Of a DNA stretch of 64,000 nt, positions 35,971 through 47,730 are shown in pieces. The notes under the pieces are model-generated. The model worked only from the letters and a program-made list of their open reading frames with translations. It searched no databases and had not been told where the DNA came from. Made by a program: the position numbers and the translations under genes. Within the stretch, counting starts at the first letter, position 1. Every line of letters begins with the position of its first letter. Origin of the DNA: Cyathus striatus (taxonomy: Eukaryota; Basidiomycota; Agaricomycetes; Agaricales; Nidulariaceae); assembly GCA_025738555.1 (NCBI GenBank), contig JAOVFP010000004.1, positions 5,828,001 to 5,892,000 of the forward strand, read 5' to 3'.

Positions 35971-37374
35971 ACACGGCTTCTTTCCGTTCCTCCTGAAACT
36001 TTTAGTTCCAAGAATTACCTGCTACGAGTGCAATATCTCATGATCAAAGGAATTTCAAGTCTATGCTGGTGTTGCCTGACGTTGCCTGACGTTATAAACC
36101 GTCCCGTCTGTGAGTTATCATTTGTAGTGGATATTGGTGATTGTATATATGATTATTGCTGCTAGTAGACCCAAGGAAATCTTCAATTCAGTAGACCAAC
36201 ACGATAGCTAGTTGTTATCACAACAGTTACGCGAAGACCGTATTCAAGGCGTATAGTGGGCATGTGAAGGACTTGGTATACTTTCAATGAACCATGCTGC
36301 TGGGACTTATCGTGTGTTCGTCTTCAGCGATGCGTTACGTCTGGCACCAACATCACCAGATATCCTCACTCTCCGTGGCCTCGTACAATAAGAAGGCTGC
36401 TGTTACTGCTCTGCAGCCCCCTCCTCCCCGTGTTGCATCCCCCAGGGCGGCGGGAGGGAGACCTGCATTGCCTAGGCCTACACCACAGCCGCCTGTGGCG
36501 GGTGGGAGCTGTGGGGTGCTTTCTGCTGCTGCTCGCACAGTGATGAAGTCAGTAGACTTTCCGTCGAGTTAAGGTTAGTCTCTTCCAAGATATTCAATAT
36601 TATAACTTTTTAACGACACATATAGTACTATATATTATTTCCTTCATCGAACACTAAGGATATGTAAGATAGAGAAAACGCAACAGTCAACAATTTCAAA
36701 AACTTACGGGAGCGAATGTCGTACCATCGTACTGTTTTACAACTTTTAGAAGTTTTACCTGTTTGAATAAAGAAGTCGACGGTCTAGTATGAATACGAGT
36801 GAGTGTTAAGTAGGTTTCAACTACGCGATACCCGCCTCCAGCTCTTTAATCTTTTGCCCTCCTCGTGTCCCCTACCTCAACGTCCCCCGTCCCCCACCTT
36901 ATGCGTTTCAACGTCCCCTACCTCTATCCCCCACCTCCATGTGCTCCCTTCTGCCACCGCCAATGACTCTTCCTCGTCAGCCCGTCCCCTACCTCAACGT
37001 TCCCTTCTGTCACCACCCACCTTCTCCCACCAGCTACGTTCACCTCACCGTGTAGACGTGTCTCCTCTCTCCCACTCGAACCCCACTCGGTTGTTCTAAC
37101 TTTCTACCTCTACACCATGTAGAGCCTCTTGTGATATAACAAGAAACCTACCTCAGAAACGTCTTCATGTCCACAGGTATAGGATTACTGGTACCCTCCT
37201 TTATATATTACCCTGATATCTCTCCTGCCTTGTCTTCCGACCTTCGTATCAACCTTTCCTACTCTATCCCCGCACCCAACCATCTACCATTTTATTTTAT
37301 TCTAAACACTGAAGGCAGTAATTAATGAAGAGGACATTGAGTTGAGGCCTCTCAGTTAATCAAATGAAGGTCGA
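35971..37374. other. Intergenic, CT-rich in part
   Basis: No gene recognised. The frame at 36,294-36,572 encodes a Pro/Ala-rich low-complexity peptide without support. Positions about 36,830-37,090 are CT-rich with recurring CCCCTACCTCAACGT words, similar in style to the repeats at 59.6-60.5 kb. Confidence 0.35.
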
Positions 37375-37795
37375 CGTACAGAGTGAAAAGTTAAGTTCCT
37401 TCGAGTGATAGTCAAGTTCAGTTAAGTTCCTTCGAGTCAAAAGTTAAGTTCCGTCAAGTGATAGTTAAGTTCCTTCAAGTCAAAAGTTAAGTTCAGTTAA
37501 GTTCCCCCAATTGAAAAGTTAAGTTCCGTCGAGTGATAGTTAAGTTCCTTCAATTGAAAAGTTAAGTTTCGTCAAGTGATAGTTAAGTTCCTTGAGTCAA
37601 AAGTTAAGTTCAGTTAAGTTCCCCAATTGAAAAGTTAAGTTTCGTCGAGTGATAGTTAAGTTCCTTCGAGTTGAAAGTTAAGTTCTGTCGAGTGATAGTC
37701 AAGTTCAGTTAAGTTCCTTCGATTGAAAAGTTAAGTTCCATCTAGCAAAAAGTCAAGTTCCTTCGAATGTATGTTAAGTGAATATTAAGTAACTT
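37375..37795. repeat. AAGTTAAGTTCC degenerate minisatellite
   Basis: About ten to twelve near-copies of (G)AAAAGTTAAGTTCCNTC(G/A)AGTGATAGTTAAGTTCC-type units. The same words build the repeats at 49-193, 22,308-22,960, 46,050-46,390 and 47,094-47,186, which links them as one dispersed family. Confidence 0.75.
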
Positions 37796-37902
37796 AAAGT
37801 CCATGTGACTTTATGGATTAGTTGTACACTCGACGGAAAGTATTATATATCTCAAATTTTAATAGTAGTGATATGATCTGAGCAGTTGCGTATAATTCAC
37901 AA

Positions 37903-38247
37903 GGTCAATTAGCCTAATGGTACAGTGCGAATAAACATTGTACTAGTCTTTGGAAGGCTATGGGTTCGAATCCCGAATGGACGTCTAGGTCAATAACCTC
38001 TGACTTCTTTTTCCAGATTGATCTTAAGGTCAATTAGCCTAATGGTACAGTGCAAACCAATGTTATAATATATTACGGAAGGCTTTGGGTTCGAATTCCA
38101 GTAAGTACCTGTTCATATATTTTATAATGTCTTTTAAAAGTTTGCGCCACGAATTGATCTGAGCAGTTACATGTAATTTCTAAGTTCAATTAGCCTAATG
38201 GTACAGTGCGAATAAACGTTGTACTAGTGTTCGAATCCCAATAAGTA
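37903..38247 (+). repeat. Three tandem tRNA-like units (SINE or tRNA pseudogenes)
   Basis: Three units start near 37,903, 38,028 and 38,183 with GGTCAATTAGCCTAATGGTA or a close variant. Units 1 and 3 end with TTCGAATCCC and unit 2 with GGGTTCGAATTCC. TAGCCTAATGGT fits a pol III A box and GGTTCGAATCC a B box. In unit 1 the 5' GTCAATT can pair with 3' AATGGAC at six of seven positions and the T arm is intact, but the D stem is weak and no anticodon arm is convincing. Unit 3 lacks the middle. The repeats share the upstream leader GATCTGAGCAGTT. Confidence 0.6.
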
Positions 38248-38760
38248 CATTATTATATCGAGGTTTTCCAGTAACATTTTTCTAGATCGATTTTATTATT
38301 AAGTTTAATGGGTGCCAATATAGATTCAACTAGTTTATGGTTTTTTTTATCAATTATTTCTGTTCCTTCACCATCGTAACAGCTGAACACTAGTTAAAGT
38401 AGATAAGATACTGTAGGTACGCTATCCGTAAGTTTGATACGATCGTGAACATCACGTGATTATTTGAGCCTGCCCTAAAATAAACCATTTTCAATATAAC
38501 GGTTGTGGGCGTCTGTTGATTCTTTGTCTGTTCCTTCACCATTGCAGTATCCGAACATTAATTACAGTAGATAAACTAGATACAGTAGATACAATAAGTA
38601 GATAACATAGATAAACGTAGATACATATCACTGAACGATAAAACGTCTAGTCGTAACGAAGCTACGCCGTAAAAGCAACAAAAACCACCAGGATCTGGGA
38701 CCCGCGACGAAGGCACATTTCAATACAATAAAAACACCACCCGTAGCGATAAAAATAATA
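38248..38760. other. Intergenic, upstream of the Spt5-like gene
   Basis: No gene seen. It contains AGATAAACGTAGATACA-type short repeats (about 38,565-38,625) and ends in a CA-rich, AAAACACC stretch just before the ATG, which may be the 5' UTR. Confidence 0.3.
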
Positions 38761-41700
38761 ATGGCTGAAGATAGTTGTGCTTTGAATCACGACGGCTCGT
38801 TGAAGGATGCCAGCGAAATTCAATGGCATTACGACCCTGATGATGCGATGCCTCTACCGAAGAATAACAAGAGAGCAAGAATAGAGGTGATGTCTTATGC
38901 TGAGAGTAACAGATGTATTATTGAAATCTTTCATATCGTACAGAAGACGTTCTTAGATATCGAAGCGAAGGTGGCTTCTGACTCAGAGGGTGAAGAGGAT
39001 GATGAGGATACGGACGGTACGTACAATTCACTACCCGAATTCAAATTCTCTAGCTGAAATTGACTACTGTAGGATTTATCAATGATGAGGATGAGGATGA
39101 GGAAGATCCCAACACCCCCATAGCGTGACTGACACTTCAGCGTTCACTTTACGCGCGCCTACAAAACGAAGACAAGAAACAGCAAGTTATGGATCGCATA
39201 CGCTCAGGTGGAGGGGACCTTTTTGTGAGTTTACAAGCTGGACAACGCATTGATAATCACCGCGAACTTATCAACGATATTGTTACAACGTATGTCAACT
39301 CAGGTCCTAGCTCATACATAGGTGCTGTTTTGCCAGCGAGTGGAACTAGTTCTTCTTCGGCAGTCAGCAAGCATAGTATTCCTCGACGCGACCGTAATCC
39401 TACCAAGGACTGGGCCCTTTGGGATCTAGCGGTTAAGGTCGGTCAGTATGATACAGATATGTCTGTGTTCTCATTTACATTTTATAGGATGGATGTGAGG
39501 AAGACGTGGTATTTTCCCTTAGCTTACATGGCGGCTTGAAGTACATTCGCAGTGCATTTTCATTATCGGTCATCCCTGGTCACGTTTATGTGGAAGCTAG
39601 ATGTCTCGACGACCTTAAGACCAGCACCAAAATTTTGGCAGATGTTTATCAAAACAGTATCCGTCCAGCGCCGACTGCTAGTTGGGATGATGCCTTTTCA
39701 AAAATTGGAGAATGCTACACTCCGTCCAAGAACACATGGGTCCGGCTCAAAGGAAGGTTTCAATATGACCTAGGTTTTATTAGGGATGTCTGCGAGAGGT
39801 CTTTCAGGATCGAAGTTGTTCATATACCTCGAATAACGTATAGGAACTCGTCGAAACGAAAGCATGCGTCTAGTTCATCAAATCCGAAACCACCTTGCGA
39901 GCTTTTTGATCCTGACAAAGCTCGAGAAACAAGTCCGAAAACTTTTGAAGTTGTTTTCGAAGATCAAAATAATGTGATTATTAAAGGATATAATTTTAGG
40001 AAATCCTTCTACACACCAGAAGGGTTCATACTGCGTAAAAACGTCACATCGGAATGCCATTATCAAGCTGAAGCAACCCCTACAATTGAAGAGCTAAGGT
40101 CATTCGAGAGCTGTATCCAAATTCCAAAAAATATTTTGGAAGATACAAGGCGAGCTGTACTTTCAGCAGCCATACGTATAAGCGATCAAGTGAAGGTTGT
40201 CCTACAGCAGCCAAAGGTTTTGCTCGCATTCGTAGAAGACATCTCAGAAGGAAACATGACACTGAGACTCCTTGAATCCCCAACAATACTCTTCGAATAT
40301 CCGGTTATTCAACTCCAAAAATGCTTCAAAATTGGTGATGGCGTTAGAGTGAAGTCTGGACATCTCAAAGGAATTGTCGGGATGGTATCCGATATACAGC
40401 CTTATGGACAAATTGGCGAGGAGAAAGTTACCATCGTCACTTTTCCAATAAAGGTAATTAAGAACATTTTTGCATTGACACATTACTCAAGCTGCTTGAA
40501 CAGGGGCATCATGAGTCAGTTCACTCATCGGATTTGGATTTTTGTAGCGAAGTCCATAGAAGCCATACCTTTAAAGGGGAGAGTAAGGCGGATCGTGAAT
40601 ATGAGGCAAGGATCATGCGAGAAGATCCGTATAAATTTCTTTATGGCCAATATGCAGTGGTTAAATTTGGCGCGCGTAAAGGGGATATGGGTATACTGAA
40701 GAGTGTGAATGCAGATGGGAAAGCCATTCTTGAAGTTCAGGCCCGCTTAATATGCTCCAACCGTCAGGACGAAGTGTCAATAAACGATTTATATATTCCA
40801 GGGTAATTATAGATAAAATTATGACTTTCTGCTCCTGCAAACTAATAATATATGGTAGGCATTACGACACGCTCCCAGAAAATTTCAAGGGACTTAATTC
40901 TGTTGGGAATTCATCATCATCAATGAATATATGTCCTACGCCTCAATGGGAAAATGATTTTGGGACTGGATCTCATACGCCTGCTTGGAATCCCAGCTCA
41001 AGGACCCCGCAAGTAAGTACTTATATTTAAATGTGATATATGTGCTTAATTAAATACTGCTTAGATATCAAATGCCGCTGCTGCTGAATTTATCGCATAT
41101 CCGCATCGCAGTCAGTCTGTTTTAGTCGTAGTATTGACATGTACTGATAATAGTAATTATAGTTCCAGAGAACCAAGAATCAACTGGCCACTTGGAACCT
41201 TCTGGTTTTCTTCCACCATCCATGGAAACTTTTGTTGTAGGTGAAGGCTCTTCAGCACGTTCGAATTTTATAAATGAGTACAATGGTGTGTATTGTTATT
41301 CCTCGTAAATATTCCCCTAATATATTTACAACTTTGCAGATCATTGGATCAAACGACTTGTCGATAGCGACAGTGTGTTTCTGAGTAAAAATTTTCTCAA
41401 TGTGATTATTTCGGGCACCCAACCGACTATGGCTAGCTCTGGATTTGAAAATGGGAGGTATGAAAACTGCACTGGGTTTTGCGTCGATGTCGTTAATAGT
41501 GATCAATCAATCCGAGTGGAGTTAACTGGTGGTATTGTAATTTCGGTACCGGCTAAATATGTCCATAGGGTTTCCCCGGAAAGGAGAGGTCAAGTGGTTA
41601 CGGTCGTGAATCACCTAAACCATCAAATCTACAGGGGGGAATACCAGGTAGTCGATCTGAAGGGAGAGGTAGTCTTTGCCTATCCACTCAAAGGAAAGAA

Positions 41701-41764
41701 AAGACATGATAGGGGGATTGATATTCCTATTGGGGATCTCGCTGTTATTGCAAAAAGACGCTGA
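38761..41764 (+). CDS. Spt5-like transcription elongation factor paralogue (NGN and KOW domains), with one in-frame stop
   Basis: Eight exons fit in phase: 38761-39016, 39073-39437, 39488-40453, 40504-40802, 40859-41012, 41065 to about 41,104, about 41,164-41,284, about 41,340-41764 (about 870 residues). The N-terminus is acidic (DSEGEEDDEDTDG, NDEDEDEEDP). An NGN-type domain follows: WALWDLAVKDGCEEDVVFSL ... IPGHVYVEARC. KOW-like motifs are GDGVRVKSGHLKGIVGMV and YAVVKFGARKGDMGILKSV. Then come the Spt5 tail-like HTPAWNPSSRTPQ and a last barrel (FENGRYENCTGFCVDVVNS). Spt5 binds RNA polymerase II with Spt4 and promotes elongation; here the role is unknown. Exon 2 contains one TGA (39126-39128) between NTPIA and LTLQRSLYARLQ, which are otherwise in the same frame. 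It may be a pseudogene, start at Met 39,189, or be a sequencing error. Confidence 0.7.
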
Positions 41765-43224
41765 TATTCGCTCGCCCTCCATATATTGTATATAGTATTT
41801 TCAAATGTGTACATAGTTATCGGGCATTACTCACATTATAAAACTTTCTTGATATTATATAACAGTAGTCATTTGCTTACATTCGAGAGCACACATGAAG
41901 AAAGAGAAGAGGGGATTAGAAATATTGATATGTCGGCTTTTAAAATAGAGTTATTTTTCGCTTTTATCAGTTCATTTTATTCAAACTTCTATATTAAATC
42001 TGTGCAGAAGCCGACTCATGAGTATAAGAGTTGGAATGAGTCCCGAATTGCCAACTATAGTATTTTCTACGAAATACATCACGACTAAGGGAAGAGTACA
42101 AGGGCTGGGGCTGAGGCCCGTGTCGCCAGCTAAAGTATCATATTGATACAAACCAAGGGTACTAGTAAATATATCATATGGCCTCGGTTCCCTGCACTTA
42201 TTTAAAAAACTATTACATTTGCTTCGCAGTAGCTATGAAGCTACTTGTTTAATGTTTATTTCTTATTATTATTTTATGACAAGGCCGTTGTACCTCTCCT
42301 GTACACCTCGAATGGTGTTCCATCACTAAGTCCGACGCATCACGTGCCGGTGTACGTAACTGCACCGAGAAAAATCCCAATCAGGGTACATGGGCTGGTA
42401 TCGCTCAAATCCGTAGCCCATAGCCTTACTAGAATGGGTCTCGTACCCCCATATGAGAAACCAAGTGGTTGCACGGTTTACATGTGCAAAACCTCATGGA
42501 CAATGGCGCGGGAAATAGCCAAGGACTGTATCAATGCCATCACGCACTATTGATGCGCACCGCATAAAGAGCTGTTAACTCCGGGAATTCTTGTAACCGA
42601 GCGCATACTAATGCGAGCGCGCGTTTTAGCACATGTACCGGGATAGTACCAGCGCCGCAACGTTTGACGCACCTCTGAAACAAGGTGCGTCCATTTGGTT
42701 TGCCATGTGGAAGGTTCTCCACACCTCGGGGGGAACTCAGACAATCTTAGAAGTAACACATGCGATCTATTTACATATACGATATACTATTTACAGTTAC
42801 AAATACAATAGGTAGAATTTTAGTATATAACTTAGGGATGGTAGAGTAGGGAGGACAAGCACTGCCCGAGCTGTACTTCCGTTCTCGAAGTAGAGTAACG
42901 TTCTGAAATCAGTATCCGAAGTTTTGTTAGAATTTGAAGTACCAAGTACTATTGAATTGAATTGAATTATAGTCTTTAACTCGTTCTATTTCATTATTGC
43001 AAACCAGATACCCTTCATACTAAATATAACTAACGTAATTACCTATTTTATGTTGGTGGTGCTACTACTGACATAATAAAGTACATCTAAAAGTTAGTCG
43101 TATCAATATGCTAAACGAATCAACACCCCCCCACAAGCTCTCTACAGTGCTCGTATATCACATCACAAATCACAGCCTCCTGTGCTCCCACCTCCATCAC
43201 ATATGCAAATCAACAGACAAGATA
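41765..43224. other. Intergenic, no gene recognised
   Basis: AT-rich at first, then GC-richer from 42,290 to 42,760. The frame at 42,245-42,553 and its shadows have no recognisable motif. Confidence 0.35.
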
Positions 43225-43400
43225 TGTCTAGGGCTGTACACCGTACCGTATACGGTATACGGCCGTATAGCTTACGGTCAGGTGACGGTTACGGTTTGCC
43301 CGTAACCGTACCGTATCAAGAATTTTTTTCTGCATGAAAAAACGGTACGGTCCGTAAAACGGTTACGGCCGGCCTCATACGGTTATACGGGTAGTAAATG
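43225..43400. repeat. Ac/hAT-like terminal repeat with ACGGTACGG words
   Basis: Starts TAGGGCTGTACACCGTACCG and continues with many copies of CCGTA/ACGGT words on both strands, a pattern like the subterminal repeats of hAT (Ac-type) elements. No matching second end was found nearby. Related to 49,339-51,092. Confidence 0.55.
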
Positions 43401-44435
43401 TGAGATTTTTTTCTTTGAATCAGTAAATTTTATTATATAAAGTGTCTAAGAGGTGTTTAAAAGGCATAAAATGTGAGTTGGACGCTGCATGAGAGATTCA
43501 ATGATATGAAAAGGTTCGGTATTAGCTTGTACAACTCAAATTGGCCTTGCACGTGATCCATTAGTATGTTTATATAGTGTATTTAATAGATGGAAGTTCA
43601 ATTGAACGATGTAGAAATATTTATTAACATAAAGAATGTAAAATAATGCGATTGCGCTATATGGGGTGTGGGCATGGTACACGAAATATCTCAATTTTAT
43701 AATATGTATTAGCATTAGTCTTAAGTTAGTGCCAAGTAGCACCGTTGAAAGATCATTATTCTGGTATCAGCACGCAAAAGTAACAAATATGCAGTCAGAG
43801 TTTATTTCTCTTTGAGCCTAACTCTGAAAATGCCGACAGCCATACTAGTGAGTACTAAGTGGTAGGTTGGGGTGAAGACAGCAAAGAATCCTACGTAACT
43901 CCCATGAGAAACTTGTTGTACCGCAAGTGTTTGTGGGGTTTTGCGAATCAAATGAGTATTTCTCAAGTGCAAGAACCCTTCAGGCGATCCGAAAGGGGTC
44001 AGGCTCAAGCTAACTACAAGGGACTATGTCGTAAAAATAGTAATTAAACTAAAGAAAATAAACTGAAAAGGGGACTGTGGATGGGGATCTAAAAGTACTG
44101 CGAGAGTATAGTAGAATCTACAGAAGGAAAAGTAAAACTGCGAGAGCAGCGTGAGACGACGGATGTCGATCTCGCACTTTACTCGCACTAATTATATACT
44201 ACGTACGAGTGAAAGGGAAAGGGATCAAAGAGACAATAAAGAGGCTAATAAAGAAAGAGACAGTGAGAGGATTGAAAGGGAAGTTGAGACTCAAAGGGAC
44301 GAAATGGGGTGAGGTGCACGAGCCTGCATTAACCCTGAGCAATGCCACCACATTTGCTCAATCCAGTTTTTGAGTAATATATAGCTATCATGAAATATTT
44401 AAGAGACTCACCTTCTTTTCTTCAGTTTAAATCTC
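43401..44435. other. Intergenic, no gene recognised
   Basis: AT-rich sequence, then a purine-rich stretch (GAGAGAC/AAAGGGA words, about 44,090-44,310). No coding support. Confidence 0.3.
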
Positions 44436-44439
44436 TATG

Positions 44440-44545
44440 TCCCTCCTGCCAACATGGCCCCGAGACCACTGATGACTTCTTCCTCCACTGCCAGACTTAT
44501 AACACTGCTCGCTTCACCCTTGTGGACACTAGTCACCTTTCTTGT
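44440..44545 (+). pseudogene. LINE zinc-knuckle fragment
   Basis: The short plus-strand frame FKSLCPSCQHGPETTDDFFL followed by HCQTYNTARF matches the CxxC...H..C knuckle at the C-terminus of non-LTR retrotransposon proteins and resembles the remnant at 23.5 kb. Only about 100 bp survive. Confidence 0.5.
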
Positions 44546-44671
44546 AGATAAAATAGGATTTAAAAAACCCGATATCGCGCTAGAGGTCAATAGAGGGGAC
44601 TAGTGGGTTTTGCTTCCCCACAAACACCAGACGAGACTTGATTCATAGCACGCCATTGTGCAAATACATTT

Positions 44672-44805
44672 ATTATACAATTCCATTCCCTTTCGTATCC
44701 GTATTACCAAGATATACAGTAAGATATATACACAATAAAAGATAATATAGAATTCCATTCCCTCCCGTATCCGTATTACCAAGATATACAACAAGATATA
44801 TGTAC
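44672..44805. repeat. Tandem duplication, about 75-85 bp unit
   Basis: ATTCCATTCCCT followed by CGTATCCGTATTACCAAGAT and ATACA(G/A)(T/C)AAGATATAT occurs twice in a row. It lies downstream of the small secreted protein gene on the minus strand. Confidence 0.7.
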
Positions 44806-44841
44806 GATGTTCCACAAACTATATTATACTACATATTATAT

Positions 44842-45276
44842 TCAAAGCTGATAACAATCCTTATTGAAGTCCATTCGAAGCTTTCCCCAACTGCCCCATT
44901 TCGCCCCACCGTTGTCGAAATAATGCTCCCGGGTACGCAAGTATATGTGCATGGTCGCTATAGCCTTTCCGTTTATTTTGAATCCTCTGAGGGTATAGTG
45001 TGGTTCGCTGTCCGAATCACTGTCGTGGAAAGGAGCCCTGAAGCACCAGCCTTTAGAGGTAACATGAAAAAGCAAGTAAAGACTTACAGCAGAACCCAGT
45101 GTCGTATGTTGCGACAATTTTCCTGCCACAAATTTCGATACACTGCACGTCGGGCAGCGACCAGGGCTTCCATTCATTCGCAGTGTGTCATGCGATTGCA
45201 GACAGGACGGTAGACAAGAATCGGCTGTTACACATGCTAAGGATATGAAAACAGAATAGAGAAAGATGGAATACAT
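44842..45276 (-). CDS. Candidate small secreted cysteine-rich protein
   Basis: A single open frame of 144 codons. The start MYSIFLYSVFISLACVTADS has a typical signal peptide with likely cleavage after Ala 18. The mature part would hold six cysteines (21, 25, 41, 44, 78, 141), enough for three disulfides, and an acidic-Ser DSDSDSE stretch. A GTAAGT-like site after GSA and an AAAG downstream could be an intron, but removing it shifts the frame, so I prefer the unspliced reading. No family recognised and no evidence of function; such proteins are common in mushroom and plant-associated fungi. Confidence 0.5.
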   Translation of the reverse strand: MYSIFLYSVFISLACVTADSCLPSCLQSHDTLRMNGSPGRCPTCSVSKFVAGKLSQHTTLGSAVSLYLLFHVTSKGWCFRAPFHDSDSDSEPHYTLRGFKINGKAIATMHIYLRTREHYFDNGGAKWGSWGKLRMDFNKDCYQL

Positions 45277-45299
45277 ACGGCCATTTCGTCGTTGGTTGG

Positions 45300-46049
45300 G
45301 ACTGAAAGAAATAAAACGGTTGTGAAAATAAAAAATAACGACGAATAGATAATAATTATAGTTACCGATACAAAAGAACGCGTGAGATCAAGAATGAAGA
45401 GGTCACGAAGAGGTCACGATGAGGATAGGAATTGGTGTGAAGTGTTTGTTATGTATGATTGGAATAAGCAACTAGAAGAAACGAAGGAACAAACATAACT
45501 TAAACTCATGAATATCAATGTTCCCCTCAGTCCTCCTTGACGTAGGATCCCTCATCACCTCTTGCTACTCAAAACACAACCATGCGTCCCCCCCATCGTA
45601 CGTCCTCTCCTTTTTCGAGTGACGCATGTCAAACTCGTGGTTCGACTGGCGTGCATATTGTTTCATTTTTCTGCTCAATAGGTACCTGGTCATTGGGACA
45701 TTGTTGGTAATAAGGCTCCTGACTAGGATGCAAAGCTGAAGAAAAAGATGTATGAAAAAGATCAAGGCTGCAGTGGAGAGCTGATGAATCATGTCGCTAC
45801 CTATTGTCCTCGACAGGCCTTTCGTTCTTTACCGCATTCCACCCCTCCGCATGTGATTGGAGTAATTAAATTTGATAATGGTAGTTATAGTTCCGCAAAA
45901 TATATCGAACATGTATCTAAATGAGCTTGAGTTACGATAACATGTGGGGGTAGTGTGCTTTGCCGCTTGCCAGCCACAATGAACATGTACCTGAACCATT
46001 AAACAATGTAACCTGTATACTACATACTTGTAAAAATCAAAATAAATAA
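45300..46049. other. Intergenic, no gene recognised
   Basis: Contains the presumed promoter of the minus-strand secreted-protein gene next to 45,280. The rest is AT-rich with small unsupported frames. Confidence 0.3.
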
Positions 46050-46390
46050 AAGTTAAGTGTCTACAAGTTCCTTGAGTGGAGTTAAGTTCCTCGCTTATTT
46101 TTTCGAGTGAAAGTTAAGTTCCATCGAGTTGAGTTGAGTTCCTCGCTTATTTTTTCGAGTGAAAGTTAAGTTCCATCGAGTCGAGTTGAGTTCCTTGCTT
46201 ATTTTTTTTCGAGTAAAAGTTAAGTTCCATCGAGTTCCTCGCTTAAGCTAAATTCGAGTGTCAGTTGAGTTACCATCGAGTTACCTTCGAGTGGTAAATG
46301 ACAACTCAACTCCACTCGAATTTGAGTCAAGTTCCATTCGAGTTCCAGTTGAGTTCCAGTTAAGTTCCTACTTTAAGTTCCTTAAATTCC
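46050..46390. repeat. GTTAAGTTCC/CGAGTTCC repeat array
   Basis: Three to four units of about 60 bp of the type TTTTTCGAGTGAAAGTTAAG followed by TTCCATCGAGT, then shorter CGAGTTCCAGTTGAGTTCC words. Clearly related to the 22.3-kb array. Confidence 0.75.
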
Positions 46391-47069
46391 ATTACTAAAA
46401 ACCCATACTTTACAATTGTGCTCATTGTCGTCATCATTCCTTAGCTCGTTGTTTCCCACGTCCACCGCTGCCGCCAAGGATGTGTAAAAATAGCACCATC
46501 ATATCATCCATCAAACCCTCGATCATTCCACTCGCTTCTGATGCATTGATGGTGATCGCGTTGCACTTCTTCCATCATCATGCTCAACAGTGAGCACGTA
46601 TTTTGTGCATTCTTCTCTCAGTTTTTGGATTCATCCAGTGATTTATTTTTTACAATATGAAGTTAGTTATTTTGTATGTAATATAACATCTTTGTTGCAT
46701 AAACATGGTGTACTGTGCTTACAGAAAATATAACATGAATAATAATAATTTCAGCTTTTCATACTATTTCATAGGTAATTTAGCTGTACTGTTGATGTAT
46801 TAAATATACATTCGTATTCACAAAAAAATTGGGAGGAATCACCCATGAACTCAACTAGAAATGAAAAAAATGGGTGCTCATTGTTTATGACGATGATGAG
46901 GCACATGAATGCGATCAAACGCGCGGCGGAAAACAACGTGCGGCACTCATTGATCAATTTGATGGAGGCAGAGGCATCAGATCAAATTAATGATCGACAT
47001 TCAGGGGCGTGGGAAATAATGAGCGCGGAGGCAAACATTAATCTAGCAACCCATAGCAGTATTGGAATC

Positions 47070-47420
47070 TCTGTCATATACCATACAATTTACATTTTTC
47101 GAGTTACAGGTAAGTTCCGAAGTCGAGTTCCAGTCGAGTTCCAGTTGAGTTCCATTCGAGTTACCGGGAACTCGAAAAGTTGACGGCCCGGTTATATCAG
47201 GACCTCTATCTTGAAATAGTAAGGTGGTAATTTAAACAATCTAGCTGATGTCAGGTATGTTTCACCTGATAGTGTTGTAAATAAATGTATCTTGACAAGT
47301 TTAGAGTGTAAAGTGGTGATGCCAGTAAATTAGCAGGAAGTATTGATATGATATGCTCCATTGAACTAAAAGAGGGATAAATCATCGTGAGAAATTGCAA
47401 CTGAATAAAAACTGAATTCC
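47070..47420. repeat. hAT-like repeat fused to a relict F-box promoter
   Basis: Positions 47,070-47,190 hold the short repeat (TTTACATTTTTCGAGTTAC ... GAACTCGAAAAGTTGACGGC). Directly after it come GGTTATATC and about 220 bp (CTTGAAATAGTAAGGTGGT, AGCTGATGTCAGGTATG). These resemble the region upstream of the F-box gene at 49,018-49,260. The F-box coding part that should follow to the left is missing. Confidence 0.65.
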
Positions 47421-47730
47421 AATTGATTCAAAAAGCTGAATTGGTTTTCTGATGTTGGGTATGTAGGCGGGACACTCAGTGCAAGTGTGTATGCCCTTTT
47501 TCTGTCACTGAGCTAGCAGGAACTGATGATGGCGACAGGTTGTTGATCATTGAATATGTGTCGATGACCTGATGCTAATTCGGGCAGTTTGCTTGGTAGT
47601 ATGCTCCGCCTTATTTCTTATGTTGAGGACATGGACAGTAATGCATAATTAGCACAGTACAACTGTAATATTGTTCCTGCCTCCTATTTGCCGCAGAACT
47701 ACTTTCATTTGTGTTATGAAGTCCAAACAT

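Noticed and set aside
36294..36572. Pro/Ala-rich 93-codon frame
   Set aside because: No homologous motif, no splice context, open in the reverse strand too; compositional artefact likely.
42245..42553. 102-codon frame
   Set aside because: No recognised motif and several equally open frames on both strands.
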